10,317 nt of DNA from Phycisphaerales bacterium (GCA_018882625.1 VERO01000067.1:1-10317); one strand, 5' to 3'. Positions 1 through 7,427 are shown, counted from the first letter of the stretch. Translations and numbers: made by a program. The notes: a model not told the origin generated them from the sequence alone.

Positions 1-422
1 CTCGCATCCGCCGCGCCGCCCGGCCTCAGTCCGCCGGCGATGCCCGCGACCGTGCCGATCGCAAGAGCCACAAGGATCGCGCCGATGCCGAGCGTCGCGG
101 ACACCGGAAACCCAGCCGCGATGATCTCGTTGACGGTCCAGTCGGGATGGCGCAGGCTCGGCCCGAGGTCGAATGGGCGCGGATGCGATCCAAGCACCCA
201 GGCCACTCCACTTGCCTTCGCGGCGTAGTCCACGAGGAACGCGCCCGGATCGTCGAGCCTGTACTGCGCGCGCATCGCGGCGGCGATCTCGGGAGGCGGC
301 CGCCGCCCTTCCTGCTCAAGCGGATTGCCCGGCACCACCCACGCGAGCGCGAACGTCAGCAGCAGCACCGCCGCGATGACCAGCGGCACCTGCGCGAGCC
401 GACGCAGGATCATCGCAGTCAT
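1..422 (-). CDS. ABC transporter permease, DppB/OppB type, N-terminal part
   Basis: Inner-membrane permease subunit of a peptide/nickel-type ABC importer; about 140 codons are present and the rest lies beyond the left edge (family members are usually about 310-340 aa). The protein begins MTAMILRRLAQVPLVIAAVL, the typical short basic N-terminus plus first membrane helix of OppB-like permeases. It continues with VPGNP, a periplasmic segment containing YRLDDP, and then VNEIIAAGFPVSATLGIGA leading into the second helix. These are hallmarks of this permease family. The ATG at 422 overlaps the stop of the upstream binding-protein gene as ATGA, so translational coupling is likely; an internal ATG three codons later is a possible alternative start. 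A second permease and ATPase subunits would be expected further left (inference). The transported solute cannot be told from the sequence. Confidence 0.88.
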   Translation of the reverse strand, partial: MTAMILRRLAQVPLVIAAVLLLTFALAWVVPGNPLEQEGRRPPPEIAAAMRAQYRLDDPGAFLVDYAAKASGVAWVLGSHPRPFDLGPSLRHPDWTVNEIIAAGFPVSATLGIGAILVALAIGTVAGIAGGLRPGGAADA

Positions 423-2353
423 GGCGATGCGGCCTCAGGCGATGCGGTCCCCGGCAACGCGGTCGTCGGCGCAGCGGCCTCGGGCGCAGCGGCCTCGGGC
501 CGGTGCAGCCGGTTGAGGTACTGCGCGAGCGACGCATGCCGCGACAGTCCGTGCAGCCGCGCGGGGTCGTACATGTAGGCCGTCACGTACTGGCACAGCG
601 GCATCAGCGGCATGTCCTCCTCGACGAGGATGCGCTCCGCCTCGCGCAGGAGCTGCGCGCGCGTCGCACGGTCAAGCTCGGCCGCTGCAGCGTCAAGCAG
701 CGCGTCGTACGCAGGGTTGCGGTACGCGCGGTCGTTGTTGCCGTCGGTGGAGCGGTTGAGCTCCAGGAACGTCGTCGGATCGGGATAGTCGCCGAACCAG
801 CCGCCGCGTCCCACCATGAAGTTGCCTGAGCGCAGGTCCTCCTTGGCGAACTTGCCGTCCTTGCCTCGCAGCTCGCAGTCGACGCCGAGCGTCTCGCGCC
901 ACATCTGCGCCATGGCCAGCGCGTTGTCGCGCGTGCGCGGGTTGCCTGTCATGTACAGGATGTCGACGACCGGGAAGCGCCGGCCCTGCGCATCCTCCAC
1001 GCGCCCGTCGCCGTCGCGGTCGCTCCATCCGGCGGCGGCGAGCTCCGCGCGCGCCGCGGCCGGGTCGTGCGGGAGTCCTGCGGGCGGCTCGTACCACCCG
1101 AACGCGCCAGCGGGCACGAGCGATCCCGCCACGCGCTCGCGCAGCCGCGTCACCTTCTCGGTGATCGCGCGCTTGTCGACCGCGCGCGCGAAGGCGCGGC
1201 GCACGCGCGCGTCAGCGAAGGGGTTGGGCCTGCCGTCGGACAGCGTCGGCCTGCAGTTGAAGTTCCAGAAGTCGGTGCCGAACGCCGGCAGCACATGCAC
1301 ATCGCGCCGCTCGCCCGGCCCCGGCTCGGGAAGCGCAGCCATCGCCGCATCCTCATCCATCCCCGAGTCGCGCAGCTGGCGGAAGGCCGTGGCATGCCGC
1401 TCGATCCACGCCCGCTGCTCGTCGGCCATGTCGGCGCGGTACTCGACGGTGAGGTCGCTGATCCAGTCGACGTCGCCTGACTGGAACGCCAGCACCGCGG
1501 TGTTCGAGTCCTCGATGGGCCGCAGCTCCACAGATGCGGGGCGCGGCGCCTCGCGGTTCCAGTGGCGCGGGTTGGGCTCGAAGCGCATGCCGCGCTTGTA
1601 GCGCCAGTCGGTGACCATCATCGGGCCGTTGCTCACGAGCGTGCCAGGCTTGAGCCACTTCGGATCAAGCTTCACGCGGCCTGACTCCGCGTCGATGGAG
1701 AGGTGCGCCCCGAGCGTTGGCCGGTGCACGGGGAACAGCGTCGGGAAGGCGAGGATGCTCGGCCAGTAGGGGGTCGGCTGCACGAGATCGACCTCGATCG
1801 TGTGCGCATCCGGCGTGCGCACGCCCACCATCTCGCGGTAACGCTGCAGCGTGCGCTCCCACAGCTCGCCTGCCGCAGCGGCGCGCTCGCCGTCAGGCAG
1901 TGCAGCGATCCGCTCGAGCTCTCGCGTGCGCCACTCGAAGAAGTCGCGTCCGCCCCGGATCATGAACAGGAATCCGGAGTAGTCCGAGGCCATGTCGGGC
2001 AGCAGCGGCCGCATCCAGGCCTGCGCAAAGTCCTCCGATGTCACCGGGTCGCCGTTGGACCACCGCGCGCCATCGCGCAGCCTGAAGGTCCACGTGCGCC
2101 CATCGGGCGACACGCTCCACGACTCGGCCACGCCCGGAAGAGGGTCGCTGCCATCCGGCGATTCCGTGAACAGGCCCTCGAAGATGGATTGCGCTACGCG
2201 CACATCCTGCTGGTAGGTGATGCGCTGCGGATCGAGCGTGAACACATCCGGGCTGACGAAGACGATCTCCGCGCGAGGCAGCGGGCGGTCGAGCGCCACG
2301 ATCCCACCCACCAGGAGGGCGAGCAGGGCGAAGGGCGCGAGTGCGCGCAGCAT
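419..2353 (-). CDS. Extracellular solute-binding protein family 5 (OppA/DppA-like)
   Basis: Captures peptides or similar solutes outside the inner membrane and delivers them to the adjacent permease. Family-5 marks, in order: the N-terminal FTLDPQ near residues 38-43; a WTFRLRDGARWSNGDPVTSE block at 88-107; PTPYWPSILAFPTLFPVH at 193-210; NPFADARVRRAFARAVDKRA at 377-396; GWSDRDGDG at 442-450; and GDYPDPTTFLELNRSTDGNN at 521-540. At 644 aa it is longer than usual for the family (about 530-560 aa). The excess lies in helical insertions around 137-175 and 305-345 and in a repetitive Ala/Pro/Glu tail from 620. Residues 4-21 form one hydrophobic helix without a lipobox cysteine or clear signal-peptidase site, so the protein may be membrane-anchored. 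The start lies 6 bp after the stop of the upstream gene and has no SD; the end overlaps the permease start by 4 bp. Ligand specificity is unknown. Confidence 0.92.
   Translation of the reverse strand: MLRALAPFALLALLVGGIVALDRPLPRAEIVFVSPDVFTLDPQRITYQQDVRVAQSIFEGLFTESPDGSDPLPGVAESWSVSPDGRTWTFRLRDGARWSNGDPVTSEDFAQAWMRPLLPDMASDYSGFLFMIRGGRDFFEWRTRELERIAALPDGERAAAAGELWERTLQRYREMVGVRTPDAHTIEVDLVQPTPYWPSILAFPTLFPVHRPTLGAHLSIDAESGRVKLDPKWLKPGTLVSNGPMMVTDWRYKRGMRFEPNPRHWNREAPRPASVELRPIEDSNTAVLAFQSGDVDWISDLTVEYRADMADEQRAWIERHATAFRQLRDSGMDEDAAMAALPEPGPGERRDVHVLPAFGTDFWNFNCRPTLSDGRPNPFADARVRRAFARAVDKRAITEKVTRLRERVAGSLVPAGAFGWYEPPAGLPHDPAAARAELAAAGWSDRDGDGRVEDAQGRRFPVVDILYMTGNPRTRDNALAMAQMWRETLGVDCELRGKDGKFAKEDLRSGNFMVGRGGWFGDYPDPTTFLELNRSTDGNNDRAYRNPAYDALLDAAAAELDRATRAQLLREAERILVEEDMPLMPLCQYVTAYMYDPARLHGLSRHASLAQYLNRLHRPEAAAPEAAAPTTALPGTASPEAASP
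422..497 (-). repeat. Five-unit 15-bp tandem repeat encoding a pentapeptide tail
   Basis: On the plus strand, units begin at 423, 438, 453, 468 and 483, each 15 bp and each starting GGC. The last two (468-482 and 483-497) are identical, GGCGCAGCGGCCTCG; the first two share GGCGATGCGG; the middle one is the most diverged. Read on the minus strand they encode EAAAP, EAAAP, TTALP, GTASP and EAASP, which are residues 620-644 and end exactly at the stop codon of the binding protein. The unit length is a multiple of three, so gain or loss of units would keep the reading frame and the ATGA coupling to the permease gene. Confidence 0.8.
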
Positions 2354-2359
2354 GAGGCG

Positions 2360-3304
2360 TCAGCTGCCGCGCGGGCGGCTGGCCGGTCGGCCAAGGATGG
2401 CGCGGAGGTTGGTCGCCACCGCAGCGGCCTCGCGGAAGTCGCTGTCTGACGCGCCTTCACCCTTGGGGGGCGTCTGGCCCATGGACTCGACCTTCGCCAG
2501 CACGGGGGCCAGGCCGCGGTTCATCGCCGTGAGCTCGCCCGCGGGCGTCAGCGCAACCTGCTGCTGCAGCACGACGCCGAGCGACCGCCACAGCGCGTGC
2601 ACAAGCGCGGCATCCTCGCCGCCCTTGGCGACGCGGTCCGTGAGCGACTTGAGGGCCTCCACCTGGGCCTTGCGCGCATCCTTCTGGACCGCCGCGGGGA
2701 TCGCCTTGGCGGTCGCGAGCGCGAACAGCCCCTGGAAGTCGTAGAGCGCCGCCATCCACGAGGTCTCGCTCGCCATCGCCTGCTTCAGCACCCGGATCAC
2801 GATGGCCGACTGCGCCTCGTTCATGGGGGTGCGCGCGACAGATCCGGGAATGCCGCTCGCCGCCACCAGGCGCAGGGCGGGCGAGCGCTGCTCCTCGGGG
2901 TCGGCCTGCTTGCAGAGCGCGAGCACAGAGTCCGGGGTGCCCAGCGCGCGCATCACCTCGAGTGCGTTCGTGGCGGCGAAGGGGTCGCCCGACTGGACGA
3001 TCTCCGAGAGTCGCGGCAGCAGGCTCTTGGCGCACTCGGCGCGGAAGAGGGGAGTGGCCGTCGACTGGCTCAGCGTGCGTATCAGCTCAGACCGCCCGCC
3101 ACGCACGTCCTCAAGGTCCTTGGCCGAGAGCTTCGTGACGTTGCGATCAAGGAACGAGCCGAGGGTGCCGAGCTCCTCCGGGGTGAGCGGACGAGTCGCG
3201 GACACGATCGACGACGGGAGCCTCCCCGCCTGCGCGAGCGCATTCGGGGCGGGTACGACGGCGCACAGCAGCGCAGCGCAGAGGATGGCAGGGGCCCATC
3301 GCAT
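2360..3304 (-). CDS. Exported alpha-helical (HEAT-like) protein of unknown function
   Basis: I do not recognise a family. The 314-aa product starts with a clear signal peptide: MRW, a hydrophobic stretch at residues 4-18, then a small-residue cleavage site ending ALAQA near residue 26. The mature part is almost entirely predicted amphipathic helix, with Leu/Ala-rich segments of about 30-40 residues (for example 83-133, 141-178, 195-225 and 230-275) separated by short loops. That resembles an armadillo/HEAT-type solenoid, but no repeat is strong enough to name. The C-terminus is basic and Pro-rich. It lies 6 bp upstream of the binding-protein gene on the same strand and is probably the first gene of that operon, so it may act in the periplasm near the transporter (inference). 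The start is firm because the signal peptide begins there and there is no other nearby Met. Confidence 0.8.
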   Translation of the reverse strand: MRWAPAILCAALLCAVVPAPNALAQAGRLPSSIVSATRPLTPEELGTLGSFLDRNVTKLSAKDLEDVRGGRSELIRTLSQSTATPLFRAECAKSLLPRLSEIVQSGDPFAATNALEVMRALGTPDSVLALCKQADPEEQRSPALRLVAASGIPGSVARTPMNEAQSAIVIRVLKQAMASETSWMAALYDFQGLFALATAKAIPAAVQKDARKAQVEALKSLTDRVAKGGEDAALVHALWRSLGVVLQQQVALTPAGELTAMNRGLAPVLAKVESMGQTPPKGEGASDSDFREAAAVATNLRAILGRPASRPRGS

Positions 3305-3365
3305 GAGGGTGAAGATCCTAACACGAACGGTTCGCGGTACGCGGCGACTACACTTCAGGCTGCCG
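3305..3365. promoter_or_regulatory. Divergent promoter region between two exported-protein genes
   Basis: This 61-bp gap must hold the start signals for genes on both strands. On the minus strand TAGGAT (3320-3315) fits a -10 element and ends 10 nt before the ATG; its AGGA could alternatively be a distant SD. On the plus strand TACACT (3349-3354) fits a -10 element 11 nt before the ATG at 3366. I see no convincing -35 hexamer for either. The segment is less GC-rich than its surroundings. The assignment rests on position and TAnnnT matches only. Confidence 0.4.
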
Positions 3366-5882
3366 ATGTCGCTCGTGCCGTGCCTGATTGCTGCGGTGGT
3401 TGCTGGTGCGGCCGCTCAGCCCGCTGACGCGTGGCTCGCCGGCCCGGGGCAGGCCGGCCAGGCGCCGGCACCCAGCCAGACCGACGCCGCGATCGCACGA
3501 AGGCTTGCCGATGCCTTGACCCGCGAGGGGTTCACGTCGCTGGAGCCCGCGGATGTGGTCCCTGCCGACCTCGCCTGCGGCCTCGCCATGTTCAGGCAGG
3601 CCGCCGAGCTCCGACCGGACGACCCCGCCATGTGGCGGCATCTCGCGCGTGCGGCACAGCTCGCCGGGCCGCTCGTTCCGGAGGCCGAATCTACGGCACG
3701 CGCCGCGACGGCGAGGCTCGCGAAGCTGGAGCCGCAGGACCAGGTCATCCGCCTGCAGAGGATCGTGGACGCGATCGAGCATCGTGACACGGCGGAGGAG
3801 CGCATCAGTGCCCTGAGGTCGTTCCTGGCGCCTGAGGTGGTGCGGTCGATCGGCGCGCCTGTGGCCGCACGGCTCGCATTTGACCTCGCACTGCTCGAGT
3901 CGCGCCGGGGCAACATGGATGCGTTTGCCCAGGATGTGGCTCAGGCGCTCGCGCTGTGCCCGGCGTTCCCTGCGGCGGCCCAGGCTGCAGCTGGCTTCTT
4001 CGCCGAGCGTTCCGAGGATCCGGTGGGACAGGCCGAGCTGCTGGTGACCGCAGTGATGGCCGACCCTGGCGATGAGCGCACGCTGCAGCGGCTCGGAAAC
4101 CTGCTGCTGCAGTACGGCGCTTACGGGTCGGCGGCGCGCGTGTACCGCATGGCGGGCGACGCGGCGTCCGCGGCTGACCGGTCGCAGAACACGCAGGACG
4201 TGATCGCGTCGGATGCGGCGCTCGCGCTCTGGATGTCCGGCCGCCCTGCGGATGCGCTCGAGCTGCTGCGCAGGCGCAGCCAGCGCCGCGCGTCTGCCTT
4301 CATCGACAGCCTGCTCGAGATGAACCCCACGATGACGCGAGCGGAGGCGAATGCCATCATGCCCCGCATCCCCACCATCGCGGCATCGCTCGAGGTCGCG
4401 CTCCTGCGCGCATCCGGCAATGCGGAGGGGGTCGCGGTGTCCCTGCAGAATCTGGCCACGGGAACCACCAACGCCGCGCGCATCTCGCCTGACCAGCCTC
4501 AGGCCATCCGGACGGCGGCGGCGGAGACGCTGCTCGAGGGCGCCAATGCGCTGGCGCTGCTCGGCGGATCTGCGGAGCAGGTGCGCTCCATGGTCGCGGC
4601 GGCCGAGCAGATCAGTCCGCTGACCGAGCAGGCCAAGGCCAGATTCGAGGCGTGGATCCTGCTGAACTCCGGCGAGCCTGCGAAGGCGCTCGAGCTCTTC
4701 GCCGCGAACGCCTCAGGCGACCCGGTCACGGCGTATGGCATGGCCATGGCCGAGACTGCGGGTGGCGACAGGCAGAAGGGGATGCGCGCGCTGCTGGACC
4801 TTGCGCGCGGCGCGAGAAGCATGCTGCCTGGCGCGCTCGCTGCAGAGGAGGTGCGCCGCGTGACGGGGTCGCCCGTACCGGCGGAGGAGGTCGCAGCACG
4901 GCTCGATGCGGTGGTCGCCGGGATTCCGCCGGCGGTCGACCGGATGCTTGCCGGATCGGACCGCGCGCTCGGGCTCATGCTCGAGCCCGTGAGCCGCAGC
5001 TGCCGGGCGTTCGATCCGGTTCTTGTCGACGTCCGGGTGCAGAACCGGTCGTCGATCCCGATGGCCATCGATGCGCTCGGGCCGATCGAGCGTGCCGTCG
5101 CCGTCACGCCTCGGCTGAGCATGACAGGCGAATCGAACATGCTGCGACTGAATCCTGTCGTGGTGCCCATTGACCGGATGCTGGAGCTTGGCGCAGGCCA
5201 GGCGGTCACGGTACGCATCGACCTCATGTGGTATGCCGCAGGCCGGAGCATCGTCGCGGCGCCACTCGAGGGCGCGCAGGTCGGCCTGCGCGGATCGCTG
5301 AACTTCCTCGCTGGTCCTGGCACCGTGAGGCACGGCTCGCTCGGTGCCGATGCGACGTGCGACACGATCCGTGTCGATGGGATCTTCTGGACCGCCGCAT
5401 GGCTCGACGAGTCGATCGCGATGGTGGCCGGCGCCATGAGCGACGAGTCGGTGGTTCGGACGGCGCTCCTGCTTCACCTGTCCCAGTCCAAGGGCACCAC
5501 CGAGGAGGACCGCACGCGCGCGCGCGATGCGGCCCTCGCCGCCTTCCCGCGGTGGTCGGCGCATGCGCGCACATGGATCACGCTGGTGGCGCCGCGGGGC
5601 GAGGCCAGGGTGGACCAGCTGGCGCAGCTCGCCTGGTCCGATGCGGACCCGCTCGTGAGGGCGGCCGCGGCGCTGGCGTTCGCGGGCGACTCGCGCCAGG
5701 CGGAGGTCGAGCGGGCGCTCGCATCCGAGGATGCGTTCGAGCGGGCAGTGGCCGGGGGCGTCGTGTCCAAGTTCGACCGCGAGCGCAGCCGCATCGCGGA
5801 GCGGCTGCGCACGGGCGACCGCTCGCAGGATCCCGTGTCCGGCACTGGCGCTGTGGCGCCTGCCGTGCCCCCAGGTCGCTGA
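3366..5882 (+). CDS. Large exported TPR/HEAT-like protein of unknown function
   Basis: No family recognised. The 838-aa product starts with a hydrophobic signal segment (residues 2-19, then AQPADA), although it lacks the usual basic residues before it. Residues about 40-500 are helical hairpins of TPR character, for example FRQAAELRPDDPAMWRHLAR (76-95), DVAQALALCPAFPAAAQAAA near 190-209, and RLGNLLLQYGAYGSAARVYR (242-261). Residues about 540-675 look like a beta-rich domain (VLVDVRVQNRSSIPM, TVRIDLMWYAAGRSI). Residues about 680-815 return to helices resembling HEAT repeats (WSDADPLVRAAAALAFAGD). It is probably a periplasmic scaffold or assembly factor (inference). Start choice: 3366 leaves room for promoters between the divergent genes. 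An in-frame ATG at 3303 has AGGGG 8 nt upstream and would add a basic N-region, but it overlaps the opposite gene's start codon. The stop overlaps the next gene as TGATG. Confidence 0.8.
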   Translation: MSLVPCLIAAVVAGAAAQPADAWLAGPGQAGQAPAPSQTDAAIARRLADALTREGFTSLEPADVVPADLACGLAMFRQAAELRPDDPAMWRHLARAAQLAGPLVPEAESTARAATARLAKLEPQDQVIRLQRIVDAIEHRDTAEERISALRSFLAPEVVRSIGAPVAARLAFDLALLESRRGNMDAFAQDVAQALALCPAFPAAAQAAAGFFAERSEDPVGQAELLVTAVMADPGDERTLQRLGNLLLQYGAYGSAARVYRMAGDAASAADRSQNTQDVIASDAALALWMSGRPADALELLRRRSQRRASAFIDSLLEMNPTMTRAEANAIMPRIPTIAASLEVALLRASGNAEGVAVSLQNLATGTTNAARISPDQPQAIRTAAAETLLEGANALALLGGSAEQVRSMVAAAEQISPLTEQAKARFEAWILLNSGEPAKALELFAANASGDPVTAYGMAMAETAGGDRQKGMRALLDLARGARSMLPGALAAEEVRRVTGSPVPAEEVAARLDAVVAGIPPAVDRMLAGSDRALGLMLEPVSRSCRAFDPVLVDVRVQNRSSIPMAIDALGPIERAVAVTPRLSMTGESNMLRLNPVVVPIDRMLELGAGQAVTVRIDLMWYAAGRSIVAAPLEGAQVGLRGSLNFLAGPGTVRHGSLGADATCDTIRVDGIFWTAAWLDESIAMVAGAMSDESVVRTALLLHLSQSKGTTEEDRTRARDAALAAFPRWSAHARTWITLVAPRGEARVDQLAQLAWSDADPLVRAAAALAFAGDSRQAEVERALASEDAFERAVAGGVVSKFDRERSRIAERLRTGDRSQDPVSGTGAVAPAVPPGR

Positions 5883-6835
5883 TGCGCTCGCGCGGCAGAT
5901 GGCGCGTGGCAGGATTCGCAGTCGGCGCGATTCTGGTGGTGGCAGCCGTCGTGGCTGTCCTCAGCAACCGGTCCCTCGCGACCGCGGCGCTCGATTCCGC
6001 GAAGGGCGCAAGCGCTGGCACCATCGCGCTGCTGGTGGGCGGGGCGATCGTGAACCTCGTGGCGAGCGCCGCCGGCCTTCGGGCGCTGATGCTCAGGCAT
6101 GGCCAGGTGGGCGCGATGGAAATGCAGGCGGTGATCGCGTCAGCCACGCTGCTGAACTACGCGCCGCTGCGGCCAGGCCTCGCGAGCCGTGCGGCGTACC
6201 ACCACGTCGTGAACGGGATTCCCGTGATGGCCACGGCGCTGACTGTGGTGCAGTCGATGGCGCTTGCGCTGTGCGGCATTGCGTGGCTTGTGGCGTCGGC
6301 ATGGCTGATGCGCGCAGGTGGCGGCTTCGGAGGCCCGCAGGTCGGATTTGCGTTCGTGGCGCTGGCGCCCGCGATTGGGGTGGCTGGGATCATGGCAGCG
6401 CCCGCAGGATCGTGGCGGCGCACCATCGCCGTGGCATGGCTGTGGCGATGCGTCGACATGTCGGCATGGGTCGTGCGCTACCACGCCGCCTTCGCGATCA
6501 CGGGCATCTCGCTGTCGCTCGCCGACTCTGCGGTGGCGGCAGCTGGCGCGGGTGCGGCGAACCTCGTGCCCCTGGTGGGCAACGGCCTCGGCGTGCGCGA
6601 GTGGCTGGTGGGCATCATGGGCTCGTCGATGCGCCTGTGGACCATGGATGCGGGACTCGCCGCCGACATCGTCAACCGCGCGGGAGACCTCATCGTGTGC
6701 GTGCCCTTAGGGCTCGCGGCGCTGCCGTTCGTGGCGGCCCGCCTCCGGCACGCGACTCGTGCGCAGCGCGTGCCGGATGCAGCGCACGCGCCGTCGGAGT
6801 CGCCGCCGCCCATCGAGCTGCCGCAGCAGCCCTAG
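5882..6835 (+). CDS. Flippase-like integral membrane protein (LPG synthase TM / YbhN-like family)
   Basis: A 317-aa multi-pass inner-membrane protein with about seven hydrophobic segments (roughly residues 9-27, 45-66, 115-142, 153-172, 181-200, 205-230 and 265-287). Two conserved-looking regions point to the lysylphosphatidylglycerol-synthase transmembrane (MprF N-terminal/YbhN/AglD) superfamily, whose characterised members move lipids or lipid-linked sugars across the membrane: NYAPLRPGLASRAAY at 92-106, with the expected Asn, Pro and Arg positions, and VPLVGNGLGVREW at 229-241, matching the usual (P)GGLGxxE motif. The usual acidic residue after the first Gly is Leu100 here. The catalytic aminoacyl-transferase domain of MprF is absent, so lipid lysinylation is not predicted. 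The C-terminal tail is Pro-rich. The start overlaps the upstream stop by one base (TGATG), implying coupled translation. A single TTA codon (6707-6709) stands out in this GC-rich setting. The substrate is unknown. Confidence 0.75.
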   Translation: MRSRGRWRVAGFAVGAILVVAAVVAVLSNRSLATAALDSAKGASAGTIALLVGGAIVNLVASAAGLRALMLRHGQVGAMEMQAVIASATLLNYAPLRPGLASRAAYHHVVNGIPVMATALTVVQSMALALCGIAWLVASAWLMRAGGGFGGPQVGFAFVALAPAIGVAGIMAAPAGSWRRTIAVAWLWRCVDMSAWVVRYHAAFAITGISLSLADSAVAAAGAGAANLVPLVGNGLGVREWLVGIMGSSMRLWTMDAGLAADIVNRAGDLIVCVPLGLAALPFVAARLRHATRAQRVPDAAHAPSESPPPIELPQQP

Positions 6836-6838
6836 CAT
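6833..6838 (+). promoter_or_regulatory. Possible internal -10 element upstream of pyrE
   Basis: TAGCAT overlaps the stop codon of the flippase-like gene and ends 9 nt before the pyrE ATG. There is no SD in the 12-bp gap, so pyrE is read either by run-through from the upstream genes or from a near-leaderless transcript starting here. A six-base match in one spot is weak evidence; the overlap with a TAG stop makes part of it obligatory. Confidence 0.2.
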
Positions 6839-6847
6839 CCGCGTCCC

Positions 6848-7372
6848 ATGGACCGACCCACACTGGCACGCCGGATCGCCGAGAGCGCGCTGCTGCGCGG
6901 CACATTCACGCTGCGCAGCGGCAAGACATCGAGCTACTACCTCGACAAGTACCTCTTCTCGACGCAGCCCGACGTGCTGCGCGCCCTCGGCGACGCCTTC
7001 GCGTCGCGCGTGCCGGCGGGCACCGTGCGGCTCGCGGGCGCGGAGCTCGGCGGCATCCCCCTCGTGAGCGCCGCCGCGATGTCGAGCGGGCTCCCGTGCG
7101 TCTTCATCCGCAACCAGAAGAAGGACTACGGCACCGCGAAGCAGCTCGAGGGCAAGCTCGACGCGGGCGACCGCGTGGTGATCGTGGAGGATGTGGCGAC
7201 GACCGGCGGGCAGGCGCTCGAGGCGGCTAAGGTGATCCAGGCGCAGGGCGCCACGGTCACGCACATCATCGCCACGATCGACCGCCAGGAGGGCGCGCGC
7301 CAGAACGTGGAGGCTGCAGGCATCGCCTTCGATGCGCTCTTCACCGTGGCCGACCTCGGCATCACGGCGTGA
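6848..7372 (+). CDS. pyrE: Orotate phosphoribosyltransferase
   Basis: Catalyses orotate + PRPP to orotidine 5'-monophosphate + diphosphate, the fifth step of de novo UMP synthesis, in the cytosol. The 174-aa product is compact but complete. FTLRSGKTSSYYLDKY (20-35) is the N-terminal orotate/PRPP-contacting segment. FIRNQKKDYGTAKQLEG (86-102) is the flexible catalytic loop with its lysines. VVIVEDVATTGGQA (110-123) is the type-I phosphoribosyltransferase PRPP-binding motif with adjacent Glu114-Asp115 and the TTGG turn. It is shorter than E. coli PyrE (213 aa) and closer to the size of archaeal-type enzymes. It starts 12 bp after the flippase-like gene with no visible SD. No other pyrimidine gene is in the window, so the pairing with envelope genes looks incidental or serves only co-expression. 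Confidence 0.95.
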   Translation: MDRPTLARRIAESALLRGTFTLRSGKTSSYYLDKYLFSTQPDVLRALGDAFASRVPAGTVRLAGAELGGIPLVSAAAMSSGLPCVFIRNQKKDYGTAKQLEGKLDAGDRVVIVEDVATTGGQALEAAKVIQAQGATVTHIIATIDRQEGARQNVEAAGIAFDALFTVADLGITA

Positions 7373-7387
7373 GCCGCCCGAGGCCGC

Positions 7388-7401
7388 GCGCCGTGCGGCG
7401 C
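7388..7401. terminator. Possible hairpin in the convergent pyrE / GH57 gap
   Basis: GCGCC (7388-7392), loop GTGC, GGCGC (7397-7401) form a 5-bp all-GC stem in the 55-bp gap between two convergent stop codons. It could act on either strand, but neither side has a T-tract, so it is not a standard intrinsic terminator. Self-complementary GC strings are common at this base composition. I see nothing else in the gap. Confidence 0.25.
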
Positions 7402-7427
7402 CACGGTCCCCGCGCACCTGTCGCGCC

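Noticed and set aside
442..450. GWSDRDGDG in the solute-binding protein (residues 442-450) as an EF-hand calcium site
   Set aside because: Those numbers are protein residues, not DNA positions. This loop is common in family-5 binding proteins and lacks a full EF-hand helix-loop-helix, so it does not support a calcium-sensing role.
816..2449. Long plus-strand open frames (816-1601 and 1703-2449) opposite the solute-binding protein
   Set aside because: Translations are Arg/Ser/Ala-rich with no motif, while the minus strand encodes an unmistakable family-5 binding protein.
2802..3365. Upstream extension of the 838-aa gene's open frame, which would give a 1026-aa protein
   Set aside because: It runs antisense to the well-supported 314-aa exported protein and would place the clear signal segment in the middle of the product; such open frames are common at high GC.
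4499..5564. Minus-strand open frames of 312 and 283 codons inside the 838-aa gene
   Set aside because: Low-complexity Ser/Arg/His-rich translations with no domain; shadows of GC-rich coding sequence.
5731..7230. A 499-codon plus-strand open frame crossing the end of the 838-aa gene, the flippase-like gene and pyrE
   Set aside because: It would replace three genes with clear signals by an Arg/Gly/Ala-rich product with no motif.
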